The notes under the pieces are model-generated. The model ran no database searches. It was not told where the DNA came from and saw only the letters and a list, made by a program, of their open reading frames with translations. Made by a program: the position numbers and the translations under genes. DNA of 64,000 nucleotides from Bifidobacterium apri (GTDB lineage: Bacteria; Actinomycetota; Actinomycetes; Actinomycetales; Bifidobacteriaceae): assembly GCF_009299485.1 (NCBI RefSeq), contig NZ_WBSO01000002.1:124001-188000 (forward strand), in the 5' to 3' direction. Below, in pieces: positions 44,476 through 56,237 of the stretch; within the stretch, counting starts at the first letter, position 1, and every line of letters begins with the position of its first letter.

Positions 44476-45764
44476 GATTCTGCCTCCTCATCGTGCATCG
44501 CATCCGTCACCCGCCCGGCACCACGACCGGCAAGGCTCCCTACCCGCACCAACGCGCGCCCGCCAGCCGCCTGCCGCAACCGGGGATTCGCCAGCGGATC
44601 GGCGCAATCGCGAATCGCGTCCCCCAGCAAATACAACGCCGTTACGACGAGGGTGACCACCAATCCCGGCCATAGCACCGTCAGCGGATACACGCTGATC
44701 AGCCGTACCGAAGTGGTCAGCGAATGCCCCCAACTCGGCACGCTTGAGGGCACGCCGACACCGAGATACGTCAATCCTGCTTCGGCGAGTATCGATGTGC
44801 CTGCGCTCATCGACAGCTGGACGGCAAGCACCGGGAACGTCGAAGGCACAATATGCCTGAAGAACACGCGCCACATGCCCACGCCGCTCGCTCTGGCTGC
44901 CTCCACGTACGCGCTGCGGGCGGCCAGACTCGCCGTCGGCCTGACAATACGCGCCATATTCAGCCCATACGTGATGCCGCACGCGGCGACAATCACCGCA
45001 ACGGACGCACCGAAGGGGACGGCGAACAGCAGGGCGAGCAGCACTGTGGGAATGGCAATCAGCGCATCCACGACCACTACGCCGCTCGTGGCGAGCCATC
45101 GCCGATTGGATACCATTGCGGCGGTCAGTGCGAGGCCGATCACCGCCGAAACCAGAACCGTCAGCACCGCGATTGCCAGATCTGTACGCGACCCCGCCAT
45201 CAGCCAGCTGAGCACGTCCGCGCCAACCCCGTCCGTACCGAGCGGATGGGCGGCGGTCGGCGATGCCCAAGCGTGGTCTCCATCGGTGAACAACAGCGGG
45301 TATGGCGTCCACGCCAGGGACACCACGGATACGGCCAGCCACAACACCATGATGACCAGCGCGAACCGCCCGCCCGGCCGTTCCCACATGCTACGCAGGA
45401 TAATGCCGAGTCTGACGCGTACCGGCAATCTGCCGAAGCAACCGTTGCGAGACGGGCGTGGCGACCCGGTATGCCGGCGAAGCTTGGTTCCGGTCGGTCG
45501 TCCGATATTTCCGGATCGCTCTTGCACTCCGGATCGCTCCGCCCCGGCCCGCTCTCGTGCTCCGGATCGCTCCGCCGAGGACCGATCTGCCGTCCCGGGC
45601 CGTTCTTCCATGTGCGGACCTCCATCTTGCTCATCTCGCCCGGTAAGCCCAGACCGCCCAGGCTTCCCGGACCGCCCAGGCTCCCCGGACCGTCCGGACT
45701 CCTGCGTGTGCCCAACTTGCCCTGAGTCTGCGCGATATGCATAGCATTGCTCGAGTTTTGCCAT
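44472..45764 (-). CDS. dppC: peptide-type ABC transporter permease (DppC-like) with a long disordered N-terminus
   Basis: A 430-aa membrane protein. Residues 125-400 are the DppC/OppC permease with six helices, HPLGTDGVGADVLSWLMAG at the start, and the EAA loop AYVEAARASGVGMWRVFFRHIVP. The first 110 residues are unusual: SGRSGEPGRSGKPGRSG followed by Arg/Glu/Ser-rich repeats, encoded by internal DNA repeats near 45490-45710. Normal members have about 30-40 residues before the first helix. The ATG at 45764 lies 6 bases after the upstream stop with AGGGG between, so the extension appears to be translated. Internal starts before the first helix remain possible. Confidence 0.82.
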   Translation of the reverse strand: MAKLEQCYAYRADSGQVGHTQESGRSGEPGRSGKPGRSGLTGRDEQDGGPHMEERPGTADRSSAERSGARERAGAERSGVQERSGNIGRPTGTKLRRHTGSPRPSRNGCFGRLPVRVRLGIILRSMWERPGGRFALVIMVLWLAVSVVSLAWTPYPLLFTDGDHAWASPTAAHPLGTDGVGADVLSWLMAGSRTDLAIAVLTVLVSAVIGLALTAAMVSNRRWLATSGVVVVDALIAIPTVLLALLFAVPFGASVAVIVAACGITYGLNMARIVRPTASLAARSAYVEAARASGVGMWRVFFRHIVPSTFPVLAVQLSMSAGTSILAEAGLTYLGVGVPSSVPSWGHSLTTSVRLISVYPLTVLWPGLVVTLVVTALYLLGDAIRDCADPLANPRLRQAAGGRALVRVGSLAGRGAGRVTDAMHDEEAES

Positions 45765-45770
45765 ATGCCC

Positions 45771-46736
45771 CTACACTTCCTCGGGCTGTTCTCCCAGCCG
45801 CGGGTCGAGCACATGATGAACCATATCGACCAGCACGCCAAGCAGCAGGAAGAACGCGGCGAGCAGGAACAATTCGCTTTGCACAGCGACCAGGTCACGA
45901 TTGCCGACATCATTGATCAGCATCGCCCCCAAGCCGGGAAGATTGAATAGACTTTCAACGACCATGACACCGGTGACCATCTGCGCGAATGTCAGCCCCG
46001 CCACCGAAACCAGCTGCGCGGCAGACAGTCGCAGTCCCACGCCAAGCATCGCCTGCCGCCGCGTCATGCCGCATGCCATGGCCATCGCCACGGCATCGCT
46101 GTCCTCCATCGACATCAGGCATGCGCGCGTGTAGCGCATGATCGCGGCTCCCGCCACCAGTCCGGTCGCCACGGCGGGCAAGATCAACGCGGCGATTGCA
46201 GCTGCGGGATCTCGCCAACCGGCATCCGGGAATCCTTGCGAAGGCAGGACACCCATCAGTCCCACGCCGCGGCCGAACAGCATGATGAGCAGTAATCCTC
46301 CCCATAATGCGGGCACGGCACCACCGATGATGGCGAGTGCGTGCAACACACCACGCACCCGCGCATGCGTAGCGAGCACCGCTTGGCAACCGAGCGGAAT
46401 ACCAACGCCAAGGGCGACGATCAGACTCAGCACGATCAATGGCATGGTGATAGAAGCATGCAACCCGATCTGTGAGGCGACTGAACGTCCGCTGATTGCG
46501 GACACACCCATATCCCCACGCATCAAACCCGAAAGCCAATCCGCATACTGTCTCGGATACGGGCGATCCAACCCCATCTGCGAGCGCAGCGCCGCCACGC
46601 GTTCGGGCGTGGCATTCGTGCCCGCCATGACGGAGGCGACATCGCCCGGCAATATCCGCAATGCGACAAACACCAGCAGCGACAACCCGAACAGGGCGGC
46701 CACGAACAGCACGAGCCGACGAATCAGATATCTCAT
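45771..46736 (-). CDS. dppB: peptide-type ABC transporter permease (DppB-like)
   Basis: A 321-aa membrane protein with six helices. The N-terminus RYLIRRLVLFVAALFGLSLL, then LRILPGDVASVMAG, is typical of DppB/OppB, with an EAA-type loop at AVAMAMACGMTRRQAMLGVG. The start at 46736 has AGG 4 bases upstream; a better AAGGAG lies 14 bases away, and the open frame continues upstream without another good start. It lies 141 bp downstream of the binding-protein gene. Confidence 0.86.
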   Translation of the reverse strand: MRYLIRRLVLFVAALFGLSLLVFVALRILPGDVASVMAGTNATPERVAALRSQMGLDRPYPRQYADWLSGLMRGDMGVSAISGRSVASQIGLHASITMPLIVLSLIVALGVGIPLGCQAVLATHARVRGVLHALAIIGGAVPALWGGLLLIMLFGRGVGLMGVLPSQGFPDAGWRDPAAAIAALILPAVATGLVAGAAIMRYTRACLMSMEDSDAVAMAMACGMTRRQAMLGVGLRLSAAQLVSVAGLTFAQMVTGVMVVESLFNLPGLGAMLINDVGNRDLVAVQSELFLLAAFFLLLGVLVDMVHHVLDPRLGEQPEEV

Positions 46737-46778
46737 ACGCCTGGTGACACTCCTTGTCTTGATTGTCTTGATGTGCTC

Positions 46779-46817
46779 TGACGATTCGTGTTGACGATTC
46801 GTCTTGACGATTCGCCT
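46779..46817. repeat. three tandem 13-bp repeats
   Basis: TGACGATTCGTGT, TGACGATTCGTCT and TGACGATTCGCCT follow each other directly in the gap between the binding-protein and DppB genes, inside the presumed operon. Confidence 0.85.
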
Positions 46818-46877
46818 TGCCCGATCAGGTCTTCTCACGTACTCTCACCGGCACAACCGGCCGATTCACCGCCGCAT

Positions 46878-48581
46878 TCACGCCGTGACCGGAGTATACG
46901 CGACCTTCCACAACGGTAGGACGCTCTGGGTCAGCCGGGACGGGAATCCGGTGACGCCCTTGACCTGCGCGACGCTCACCCGGTAGGCGAACAGCCAGTC
47001 CGCGGGCGCATCCTCGCTGACCATTCTCGCCGCCTGTTTGAGATAGCGTGCACTGTCCTTGTCGTTCGTCGCGGCGAGCGCCTTGCCATACAGCGCCTGC
47101 ACCTGCGGATTGTCGTAATGGTAGTAGTAGTCGGGCTGCGTCCACTTGTAGAAGTCGTGGCTTTCCGCATGGTCGACCAGCGAAAGGTCATAGTCGCCAT
47201 TGGCGTGCACGTCCTGAAGCCACGTGGAGAATTCCACGGTGTTGACGCTCAGATCGATGCCGATGCGGCTGAGCTGGCTGCGCAACTGCTCGCCGAGTTC
47301 GGAACCGTACACATTCGCATAGGTGAGCGTCAACTTGAGCGGGTGACTTGTCGAATAGCCCGCCTGCCGCATGAGTTCCTTGGCTTTGGTCGGATTGTAC
47401 GGATACAGGCCGGTCAGGTCCTCGTACCCGGGGTCGACGGACGGAATCGGCCCGCCGAGCGCCGCGTCCACGCCACCCCGTGAAGCGATGATTTCCTTGT
47501 GGTTGATCGCGTAGCGAATCGCCTGCCGCACGCGTTTATCGGATGTTTTTGCGCCGGTGCAGTTGAAGGCGAGGACGAATTTGTCGCTGCCGTCGGTCGC
47601 TTTGACGGTGTATTTCCCACTGCTCTTGAGTTTGCCGGTCATATTCGCGTTGACCGGTGACAGCACTTGCACATCCCCGCTGGTCAGCGCGTTGAACGCC
47701 GCATTGTCATCCGGCAGGAAGCGCACGGTCACCGTGTTCGTGCGAGCCTTGTGCGCGCTGCCCCAATAGTTCGGGTTCGCTTGCAGAACGAGCTTGCTGC
47801 TGGAGTCGAAGGATTTGACCAGATACGGCCCGGATCCGATCGCCGTGGTTTTCGCGTCGTACCGCGCGTCTTTGTCGAAGACCAGGCCTGGCCGGCCGGA
47901 CAGGTACCACAGCATATTCGCATCGGGCTTGCTCAGGGTGAGTTTCACGGTGGTTGCGTCGGGGGCGCTTGCCTGCTTGAGGTTCTCGACTTGGTCGCTG
48001 TTGTAGTACTGCTTGGCTTTCAACTGGTTGATGGACCATGCGACGTCGGTGGCGTCGAGCGTGTCGCCGTTGGAGAATCGCATGTGTGTATTGAGTTTGA
48101 AGGTGTAGGTCAGCCCGTCATCGCTGATCGTCCAGCTTTTGGCGAGACCGGGCTCCACCTCGTTATTGGAGTTGCGTGAGACGAGCGCCTCGTAGACGTT
48201 GCCGATGAGCAGCTGTTCGAGCGCAGAACCGGACTGGTTGCGGATGTCGAGGCTCACCGGTGCGAGTTTGATGCCGATGGCGATGCTCTCTGATGCGGTT
48301 GGTGTGGCGGCTTTGCGTGCATGTGTCTGCACGATGGCGCAGCATGCGACGAGTGCGACGATGACAAGAGCCGCGATCACCCAGATGATGGGTTTGCGTC
48401 CGCTCTTGCGCTGTTTCGCGTGCGCGTTCAAACTTGCGTCGGTACTGACGTTGGTACTGGCATCGGCGGCGACACGCGGTTGTTGGTTTTCCTCGCCGCG
48501 TTCTTGCCGTGCTGTCGCCTGGGCTGTGGTGTCTGTTTCGGTTGCGTCGGACATGCCGTGCGCACCATTGGACTGAACCAT
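46878..48581 (-). CDS. dppA: family-5 extracellular solute-binding protein, peptide/nickel type
   Basis: A 567-aa binding protein. Residues about 87-520 follow the SBP_bac_5 pattern: IGNVYEALVSRNSNNEVEPG, LAKSWTISDDGLTYTFKLN, MRFSNGDTLDATDVAWSI, and GPYLVKSFDSSSKLVLQANP. It delivers oligopeptides or similar compounds to the DppBCDF genes that follow. The N-terminus is odd: about 60 polar residues rich in Asp, Thr and Gln precede the membrane segment (IIWVIAALVIVALVACCAI), where LVAC could be a lipobox. It may be a lipoprotein with a very long n-region or a plain signal-anchor protein. GAGGAG 6 bases upstream fixes the start. Confidence 0.87.
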   Translation of the reverse strand: MVQSNGAHGMSDATETDTTAQATARQERGEENQQPRVAADASTNVSTDASLNAHAKQRKSGRKPIIWVIAALVIVALVACCAIVQTHARKAATPTASESIAIGIKLAPVSLDIRNQSGSALEQLLIGNVYEALVSRNSNNEVEPGLAKSWTISDDGLTYTFKLNTHMRFSNGDTLDATDVAWSINQLKAKQYYNSDQVENLKQASAPDATTVKLTLSKPDANMLWYLSGRPGLVFDKDARYDAKTTAIGSGPYLVKSFDSSSKLVLQANPNYWGSAHKARTNTVTVRFLPDDNAAFNALTSGDVQVLSPVNANMTGKLKSSGKYTVKATDGSDKFVLAFNCTGAKTSDKRVRQAIRYAINHKEIIASRGGVDAALGGPIPSVDPGYEDLTGLYPYNPTKAKELMRQAGYSTSHPLKLTLTYANVYGSELGEQLRSQLSRIGIDLSVNTVEFSTWLQDVHANGDYDLSLVDHAESHDFYKWTQPDYYYHYDNPQVQALYGKALAATNDKDSARYLKQAARMVSEDAPADWLFAYRVSVAQVKGVTGFPSRLTQSVLPLWKVAYTPVTA

Positions 48582-48755
48582 GGTCTCTCCTCTGTTCGGC
48601 TGTGAAGCCTGCTTATATGATGGCTGGTTGACCGCCCGTGCGGGTCGATCACCACGCCCCATCATACGCATGCAGGTGGATTGCCCCGGCCGCCGGTCCC
48701 GAGGTGACGCCGCCCGCCGCGCCATGGCTCCTCGCGTCCGGCGCGCCCGGGGCGT

Positions 48756-49532
48756 TCAGCGGGTGTTGCGCGCGTAAATGAACGCAAGACCCTTGAAGAT
48801 GAGATCGGGATCGTAGACATCGATCAGATCGGTGTCATCCTTGAACATGCGTCCGAGTCCGCCGGTGGCAATGACACGGAATTCCCCATCGATCTCCTGG
48901 TGGAATTGCCTGATGGTGCGTTCAATGCCGCCCAGGAAATTGTAGTAGAGACCGGCTTGCATCGCGTCTTTCGTATTCGTGGCGAGAATCGACTTCGGCC
49001 GTGTGATCTCGACTTCCGGCAGTTGGGCGGTTTCGTTCCACAGGGCGGCGGCTGCGGTGCGGATGCCGGTGGTGATCAGCCCGCTGCGGATACTTCCCTT
49101 GCCGTCCACGTAGTTGAAGGTCGTGGCTGTTCCGAAATCCGCGACAAGCACCGGCCCGCCGTAGGTGAAGTACGCTCCCACGCAATCGGCGAGACAGTCC
49201 GCGCCCATCGTTTTGGGATTATCTATGACCACGTTGATGCCGGTTTTGATGCCTGGCCCGACGATCATCGGGTCGATACCGAGGAATTTCACGATGCTCG
49301 CACGGAACGAATGCATGACTTTCGGCACCACGGACACGATGATCACGTCCTGCACATCGCTGGTGTGATACCCGCTCATCGCAAGGAATTCGGTGATCAT
49401 CAAGCCGTATTCGTCCGAGGTGTGATTCGCTTTCGTCGTAATCCGGTAGGTGCCGGTGATCCGTTCTCCTTGCTCCCCGTCGAGGAAGCCGAGCACGATG
49501 TTCGTATTGCCGATATCCACTGCCAGCAGCAT
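48756..49532 (-). CDS. coaX: type III pantothenate kinase
   Basis: A 258-aa kinase for the first step of coenzyme A synthesis. MLLAVDIGNTNIVLGFLDG holds the phosphate-1 motif, VIVSVVPKV and GADCLADCVGAYF follow, and VADFGTATTFNYVDGKG is the central motif with the catalytic-site aspartate of the ASKHA fold. Length is normal. AAAGGACG lies 4 bases before the ATG, and the frame upstream of it is not supported. It follows coaBC in the same direction after 112 bp. Confidence 0.93.
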   Translation of the reverse strand: MLLAVDIGNTNIVLGFLDGEQGERITGTYRITTKANHTSDEYGLMITEFLAMSGYHTSDVQDVIIVSVVPKVMHSFRASIVKFLGIDPMIVGPGIKTGINVVIDNPKTMGADCLADCVGAYFTYGGPVLVADFGTATTFNYVDGKGSIRSGLITTGIRTAAAALWNETAQLPEVEITRPKSILATNTKDAMQAGLYYNFLGGIERTIRQFHQEIDGEFRVIATGGLGRMFKDDTDLIDVYDPDLIFKGLAFIYARNTR

Positions 49533-49644
49533 AGACGTCCTTTCTTCATTCGCGGCATTGCCGCATTTGCCGTATCGACCGTATTCGCCGTATGATTCGG
49601 ATTCCCGCCAGCCCGCCGGCAAGCCCGATCCGGGTATCGTCCGC

Positions 49645-51039
49645 CTAGGCCGTCAGGCGGTCACGCCGCATGTGCGCGAGCCTGGAGACAATGCCCGCTG
49701 CAAGATCTTGCTTGTCCATCAGCGGCTGAGGCTCGGCATGCACGTGACGGTCCTGCGTGTCGACGGGCTGTGCCGTTCCGGAATGCCGACTGCAAGCCGC
49801 GCTGGAAATATCCGGGGTGAGTATCACGACCCGGTTCGTGTCATGCGCGAACCCGGCGCCGGGATCATTGAGATTGTTGGCGACCAGCATGTCGCAGTGT
49901 TTGCGTTCCAATTTGGATTGCGCGTTGGCGAGCAGGTCCTGGGTCTCCATCGCGAAACCGCACAGCATCTGCGAACCGTCCTTCCGCTTGTGTTCGCCCG
50001 CCCATGCGAGGATGTCGGGATTGTGCACCAGCGTGATGTTGAGCGTGGATTCCGCGGCTTTTTTGATTTTCTGGTCACTTCGGTGGTCGGGGCGAAAATC
50101 GCCGACCGCGGCGGCCATGATGATGATATCCGCTTGCGAGAACTGTCCGCGGACCGCATCGAACATCTCCTGCGCGGTCTGGACATGGATGGTGTGCACG
50201 CCGTCCGGCTCGTCCAAGGCGACCGGCCCGGACACGAGTGTGACATCGGCTCCCATGGATTGCGCCGCCCGTGCGAGGGCGTACCCCATTTTGCCGGTGG
50301 AATGGTTGGTCAGGTATCGCACCGGATCAAGCGGTTCTTGGGTGGGACCGGCGGTGATCAGCACGCGCAGCCCGCGCAGATCGCAGGATGCGTCTTGGCG
50401 ATGATCCGCGTGATGAAGCGGCATACGCCCGGTCTGTACGGACGATTGGGATGTCTCGTCGCTGTTCTGCGGGCGTGCGAGCGCCTGCTCGACCGCTGTC
50501 TCGATGTCACCGAGGTCGGCGAGCTTGCCTTTGCCGGTCTCCTGACAGGCGAGCACTCCGGTTGCAGGCTCGACAACCGTCCACCCGAATTCGCGGCATT
50601 CGGCGAGATTGCGCTGTGTGACGGGATTGTCGTACATCCGGGTGTTCATCGCCGGACACAGGATTTTCGGTCCGCGATAGGCGAGCACCATCGAAGTGAG
50701 ATAATCATCGGCGATGCCGTGGGCGATTTTGGCGATGATATCCGCGGTCGCCGGGGCGATGACCAGCACGTCCGCCCACTTCGCGTCATCGATATGACTG
50801 ATGCCGAGCCGCTGGGCATCCACCGCATCTTGGGAATCCGCAGCCTCAGGGAACATGGCGGTACGTACCGGCGTATGTGCCAAGGATGCGAAGGTGAGCG
50901 GGGTGACGAAATGCTGTGCCGCGGCGGTCATGGCGACCCGTGTCTCATACCCGCGTTTGCCCCAATCGCTGACCAGTTGGCATGCCTTGAACACCGCGAT
51001 GCTGCCGGTGACTCCGAGCATGATATGGGTTGAAGCCAT
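49645..51039 (-). CDS. coaBC: bifunctional phosphopantothenoylcysteine decarboxylase / phosphopantothenate--cysteine ligase
   Basis: A 464-aa fusion. Residues 1-190 form the flavin-dependent decarboxylase CoaC (LGVTGSIAVFKACQLVSD, the catalytic His in ISHIDDAKWADV, the substrate loop PAMNTRMYDNP). Residues about 215-420 form the CTP-dependent ligase CoaB (LITAGPTQEPLDPVRYLTN, STGKMGYALARAA, IIMAAAVGDFRP). A polar linker of about 30 residues joins them, and the end carries another 45 low-complexity residues. GGGAGG precedes the ATG. It forms a CoA pair with coaX. Confidence 0.94.
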   Translation of the reverse strand: MASTHIMLGVTGSIAVFKACQLVSDWGKRGYETRVAMTAAAQHFVTPLTFASLAHTPVRTAMFPEAADSQDAVDAQRLGISHIDDAKWADVLVIAPATADIIAKIAHGIADDYLTSMVLAYRGPKILCPAMNTRMYDNPVTQRNLAECREFGWTVVEPATGVLACQETGKGKLADLGDIETAVEQALARPQNSDETSQSSVQTGRMPLHHADHRQDASCDLRGLRVLITAGPTQEPLDPVRYLTNHSTGKMGYALARAAQSMGADVTLVSGPVALDEPDGVHTIHVQTAQEMFDAVRGQFSQADIIIMAAAVGDFRPDHRSDQKIKKAAESTLNITLVHNPDILAWAGEHKRKDGSQMLCGFAMETQDLLANAQSKLERKHCDMLVANNLNDPGAGFAHDTNRVVILTPDISSAACSRHSGTAQPVDTQDRHVHAEPQPLMDKQDLAAGIVSRLAHMRRDRLTA

Positions 51040-51339
51040 ACGACCTCCCAGGCGCCGCGCTGTTGCGGCGGTTCGTCATGTCGCTGCGGCGGTCGCCGTC
51101 AGCGCTGCCGCCAGTATAGGTCGCGCAACCGACGATGCCGGTGCCGTCACACGTGCGTCTTTTCATGCCAGGCGTCCCCGCGCCCGGCGACGCCTATCGG
51201 CCGGTCCGACGCATCCGGCCGAAGCAAGGCAGCCAACATCAACAGCAGGAATGCGATCGCCATAGACCACCGGAAGGCAGGCGAGAAATACCGGCGGTTG
51301 CGTCGCGAAGCAACCTACTCAAACCTCATCACAAATCTG
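51040..51339. other. 300-bp gap between the sugar-binding protein and coaBC genes, with hairpins
   Basis: Two candidate terminators for the upstream sugar-binding-protein gene are present: GGTTGC/GCAACC at 51296-51315, 24 bases after its stop, and CGGCCGG/CCGGCCG at 51198-51221. The coaBC promoter must lie in the rest. No gene. Confidence 0.4.
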
Positions 51340-52761
51340 TCATTGAATGGTGAAGCCTTGGTTCGCCCCATACTCCTGGATGTCCTTCTGCCAGCTGGCG
51401 AGCGCCCCGGCGAGCGACACTTTCGGCCCCGGATCGTCCGGCACGGTCACGGGATTGCCGTCATCGTCGGTCATCCCCGCTTCATACCGTTTCTTGGCGG
51501 TGATCCTGTGCTGATTGGCGGACTCCCACTTGTAGGCTTTGCCCATGGTCGCGCGGAAATCACTGCGCGCATACACTTCGAACGGCAGGTATTGGTAGTC
51601 TGCGGAAACGTTCTGAGCCGCTTGGGCGAGTACTTTGTTGAACTGTTGACCGCCGAAATACGGGATCTGGATGCCGCGCGAGTCGCGGATGGTCGTCTTG
51701 TCAAGGAAAGTCTTGGATTCCAGCGTGGCTGTGTCTGCCGGGAACGCCCCGCCGTCAACCCGCGTCGCGATGCCTTCAGCGTCGTGGCACACGTATTCGA
51801 TGAACCGCCAGGCGGCTTCGGGTTTGCGCGTGGTGTTGAGCATGGTCAACGCCGATCCACCGGTTTCGGCGTTAGTGGCGCTGCCATCGACCGTCGGAAT
51901 GGCACCCACCCGCCATTGTCCGGCGGCACCGGGCACATCAGCCAGCAACATGGACGGCATCCATGCGCCGGAAAGCACCGAAGCGACGGTTCCGCTGCCC
52001 AACGCGTTCTTCCATCCTGAGGACCATGTGGTCAGATGCGTGTTGATCAGCCCTTCGTCAAGCATTTTCTGCCAGTATTCGATGAAGGTTTTCGTGCCTG
52101 AATCACCTTTGAGATTCACGGTCACGGTTTTCCCGTCGGACGAAGTCTGGTACGGGCGACCGCCGGCAAGCCAGATCATCGCGTCGAAGAAACTCGCGTC
52201 CCCTGCGTCTGCGGCGATATACACCCCGATTTTCTTGAGTTTCTTGGCCGCCAGGTAATAGTCCTTCCACGTGTGGATTGTCGTCGGGTCAACGCCCGCC
52301 TGCCGGAACACGCTGTCGTTGTAGAAGAACGCCATCGGCCCCGAATCCATGGGCAGGCCGTAGATGCGACCGCCCAGCTGCACTGACGACCATGTGCCCG
52401 TGGTGTAGAAGTTCGCATAGCCTTGCGCACGGTCGGTCACATCGCGCAGCTGGCCGCTCACCGCATATTGGAGCAGCGCATAGTATTCGATTTGAGCGAC
52501 ATCCGGCAGCCCGTAACCATCTTGGATCGCCGTGTTGAGATTCTCATAGCCGCTCGTATTCTTCACGATGACGTGAATGTCCGGATTCGCCGCTTCGAAG
52601 GATTGGGCCAGCTTGCCCATACTCGGTTCCCATGACCATACGGTGATGACGGTGCGCGTATCCTGTACGGCGCATGCGGCGACCGTGAGCAGCATGCACA
52701 CGGACATGACTGCGGATAGCACCTTCGCCACCAGGTGTCGTCCGCGGGATGGTCGGGTCAT
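51340..52761 (-). CDS. family-1 sugar-binding lipoprotein of an ABC importer
   Basis: A 473-aa extracellular solute-binding protein. The signal peptide ends in a lipobox (LLTVAAC, Cys30), so the mature protein is membrane-anchored. The body follows the carbohydrate-binding SBP_bac_1 pattern: ITVWSWEPSMGKLAQSFEAA, then YGLPDVAQIEYYALLQY and YGLPMDSGPMAFFYNDSVF. AAAGGAG precedes the ATG. It lies 41 bp downstream of the GH42 beta-galactosidase, so it probably binds a galactoside, but no permease genes are beside it. They must be encoded elsewhere or be shared. Confidence 0.9.
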   Translation of the reverse strand: MTRPSRGRHLVAKVLSAVMSVCMLLTVAACAVQDTRTVITVWSWEPSMGKLAQSFEAANPDIHVIVKNTSGYENLNTAIQDGYGLPDVAQIEYYALLQYAVSGQLRDVTDRAQGYANFYTTGTWSSVQLGGRIYGLPMDSGPMAFFYNDSVFRQAGVDPTTIHTWKDYYLAAKKLKKIGVYIAADAGDASFFDAMIWLAGGRPYQTSSDGKTVTVNLKGDSGTKTFIEYWQKMLDEGLINTHLTTWSSGWKNALGSGTVASVLSGAWMPSMLLADVPGAAGQWRVGAIPTVDGSATNAETGGSALTMLNTTRKPEAAWRFIEYVCHDAEGIATRVDGGAFPADTATLESKTFLDKTTIRDSRGIQIPYFGGQQFNKVLAQAAQNVSADYQYLPFEVYARSDFRATMGKAYKWESANQHRITAKKRYEAGMTDDDGNPVTVPDDPGPKVSLAGALASWQKDIQEYGANQGFTIQ

Positions 52762-52802
52762 GCTGCTCCTTTGTCGTATCGGTCAGTCGTCGGCGCCAAC
52801 CG

Positions 52803-54921
<2,119 letters not shown>

Positions 54922-55008
54922 TGTTTACCATACCATCGACGGCCGTGTTTTTCCTGACGGCGCTTCCCCGGCCCCGTCCGGATGCGCTCGGCACCGGACC
55001 GGCACGGT

Positions 55009-56022
55009 TCAGCGGGCGTATCGCACCACCGATCCGCGTTCGATCAGCTCGCCGGGAATCACGGTTTTCACATTCACCGGCACCTCCTCGCCTTCGCATT
55101 GCTTGCGGATCATCGTAAAGGCCTCATGGCCGATGACGTCGAATCGCATGCGCATGGTCGTCAGGTCGAGTTGGGGGACGATGCCTCTGAGCGAATCATC
55201 CACGCCGATGACGCTGACGTCCTGCGGCACACGACGGCCGCCTTCCTTCAGGCCCAGGATTGCGCCGTACGCCATCTGGTCGTTCGCCGCATACACGGCG
55301 GTGCATGCTGGGTCTTGGGCGAGTTCGCGTCCGGCACGATACCCGCTGTCGGCCCCCCAGTCGCCGATCACAACGTCAGGCGCGCAGATGCCATGGCGAT
55401 CAAGCTGGTCGCGCCATCCTTGCATTCTGCTGCGAGCCGCACGCGACTGCTCGGGACCGGCGATATGGTGCACGGTTCTGTGGCCTTGCGCCAGCAGATA
55501 ATCGACGATATGCGTGGAGCAGCCGTACTGGTCGGCGTCAACGGTCGGGCAATGCGCGGCGGCTCCCTCGCACACGAGGACGACCGGCATCTCCTTCGGC
55601 GGGACGAACGTGTCGAAATCCGGCACGTCCTGCTGCAACACGATGATGATCCCATCAACCGGCAGTTGCGCCATACGCTCGACAGCCGCTTGGAGTGAGC
55701 GTTCCCGGCCGGCACCCATCGTGCGCACCGTAACGGCGTAGCCTTCGTCCACCGCCGCCGCGACGATGCCATCAAGGATGCGCGAGTCACCGTAGTCGTA
55801 CAAGCTGAACACGACGACGCCGATATCGTTGAACCGGCCGTATTTGAGGGCTCGGGCAGCGTAGTTCGGTCGGTACCCGAGTTTGTCCATCGCTTCTTCG
55901 ACGCGCTCACGGGTCTCGTCGCGCACGCCTTTGCTTCCGTTGGTGACGCGGGAGACGGTCTGGGGCGAGACACCGGCTTCCTTTGCGACATCCTGCATGG
56001 AGACAGTCAGGTTCCGGTTCAT
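55009..56022 (-). CDS. LacI-family transcriptional regulator
   Basis: A 337-aa repressor-type protein. The helix-turn-helix is MQDVAKEAGVSPQTVSRVTNG (about 9-29), with the hinge helix at PNYAARALKYG (minor-groove Leu-x-x-Gly). The periplasmic-binding-protein-like effector domain follows from about 65 (GVVVFSLYDYGDSRILDG). The position directly upstream of, and in line with, the GH42 gene points to local control of galactoside use, with the sugar as inducer. GGGGAG lies 4-5 bases before the ATG. The gap to the GH42 gene is 118 bp. Confidence 0.93.
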   Translation of the reverse strand: MNRNLTVSMQDVAKEAGVSPQTVSRVTNGSKGVRDETRERVEEAMDKLGYRPNYAARALKYGRFNDIGVVVFSLYDYGDSRILDGIVAAAVDEGYAVTVRTMGAGRERSLQAAVERMAQLPVDGIIIVLQQDVPDFDTFVPPKEMPVVLVCEGAAAHCPTVDADQYGCSTHIVDYLLAQGHRTVHHIAGPEQSRAARSRMQGWRDQLDRHGICAPDVVIGDWGADSGYRAGRELAQDPACTAVYAANDQMAYGAILGLKEGGRRVPQDVSVIGVDDSLRGIVPQLDLTTMRMRFDVIGHEAFTMIRKQCEGEEVPVNVKTVIPGELIERGSVVRYAR

Positions 56023-56237
56023 TGTTCTCCCCTTGATCGTTTCTGATACGCGCAGCCCAGTATAAGCGATATATCCGTCTCGGGGGCCGCACTCGTCTCA
56101 TCATGAGCAACGCGGACGGCACGCGAAGCCCGTACTTCGTCGCGATTACGTGTGTTCACCGATGCGGGTGGGTGCCGCGATTGGATCCGCAATCCGCCAG
56201 CGACCGGAAGCGAGCGCGTCCAAGCGTCCGCGGCATG

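Noticed and set aside
49450..51033. 527-aa plus-strand frame over coaX/coaBC, and other long opposite-strand frames
   Set aside because: High-GC shadow frames of genes with clear family motifs on the minus strand.
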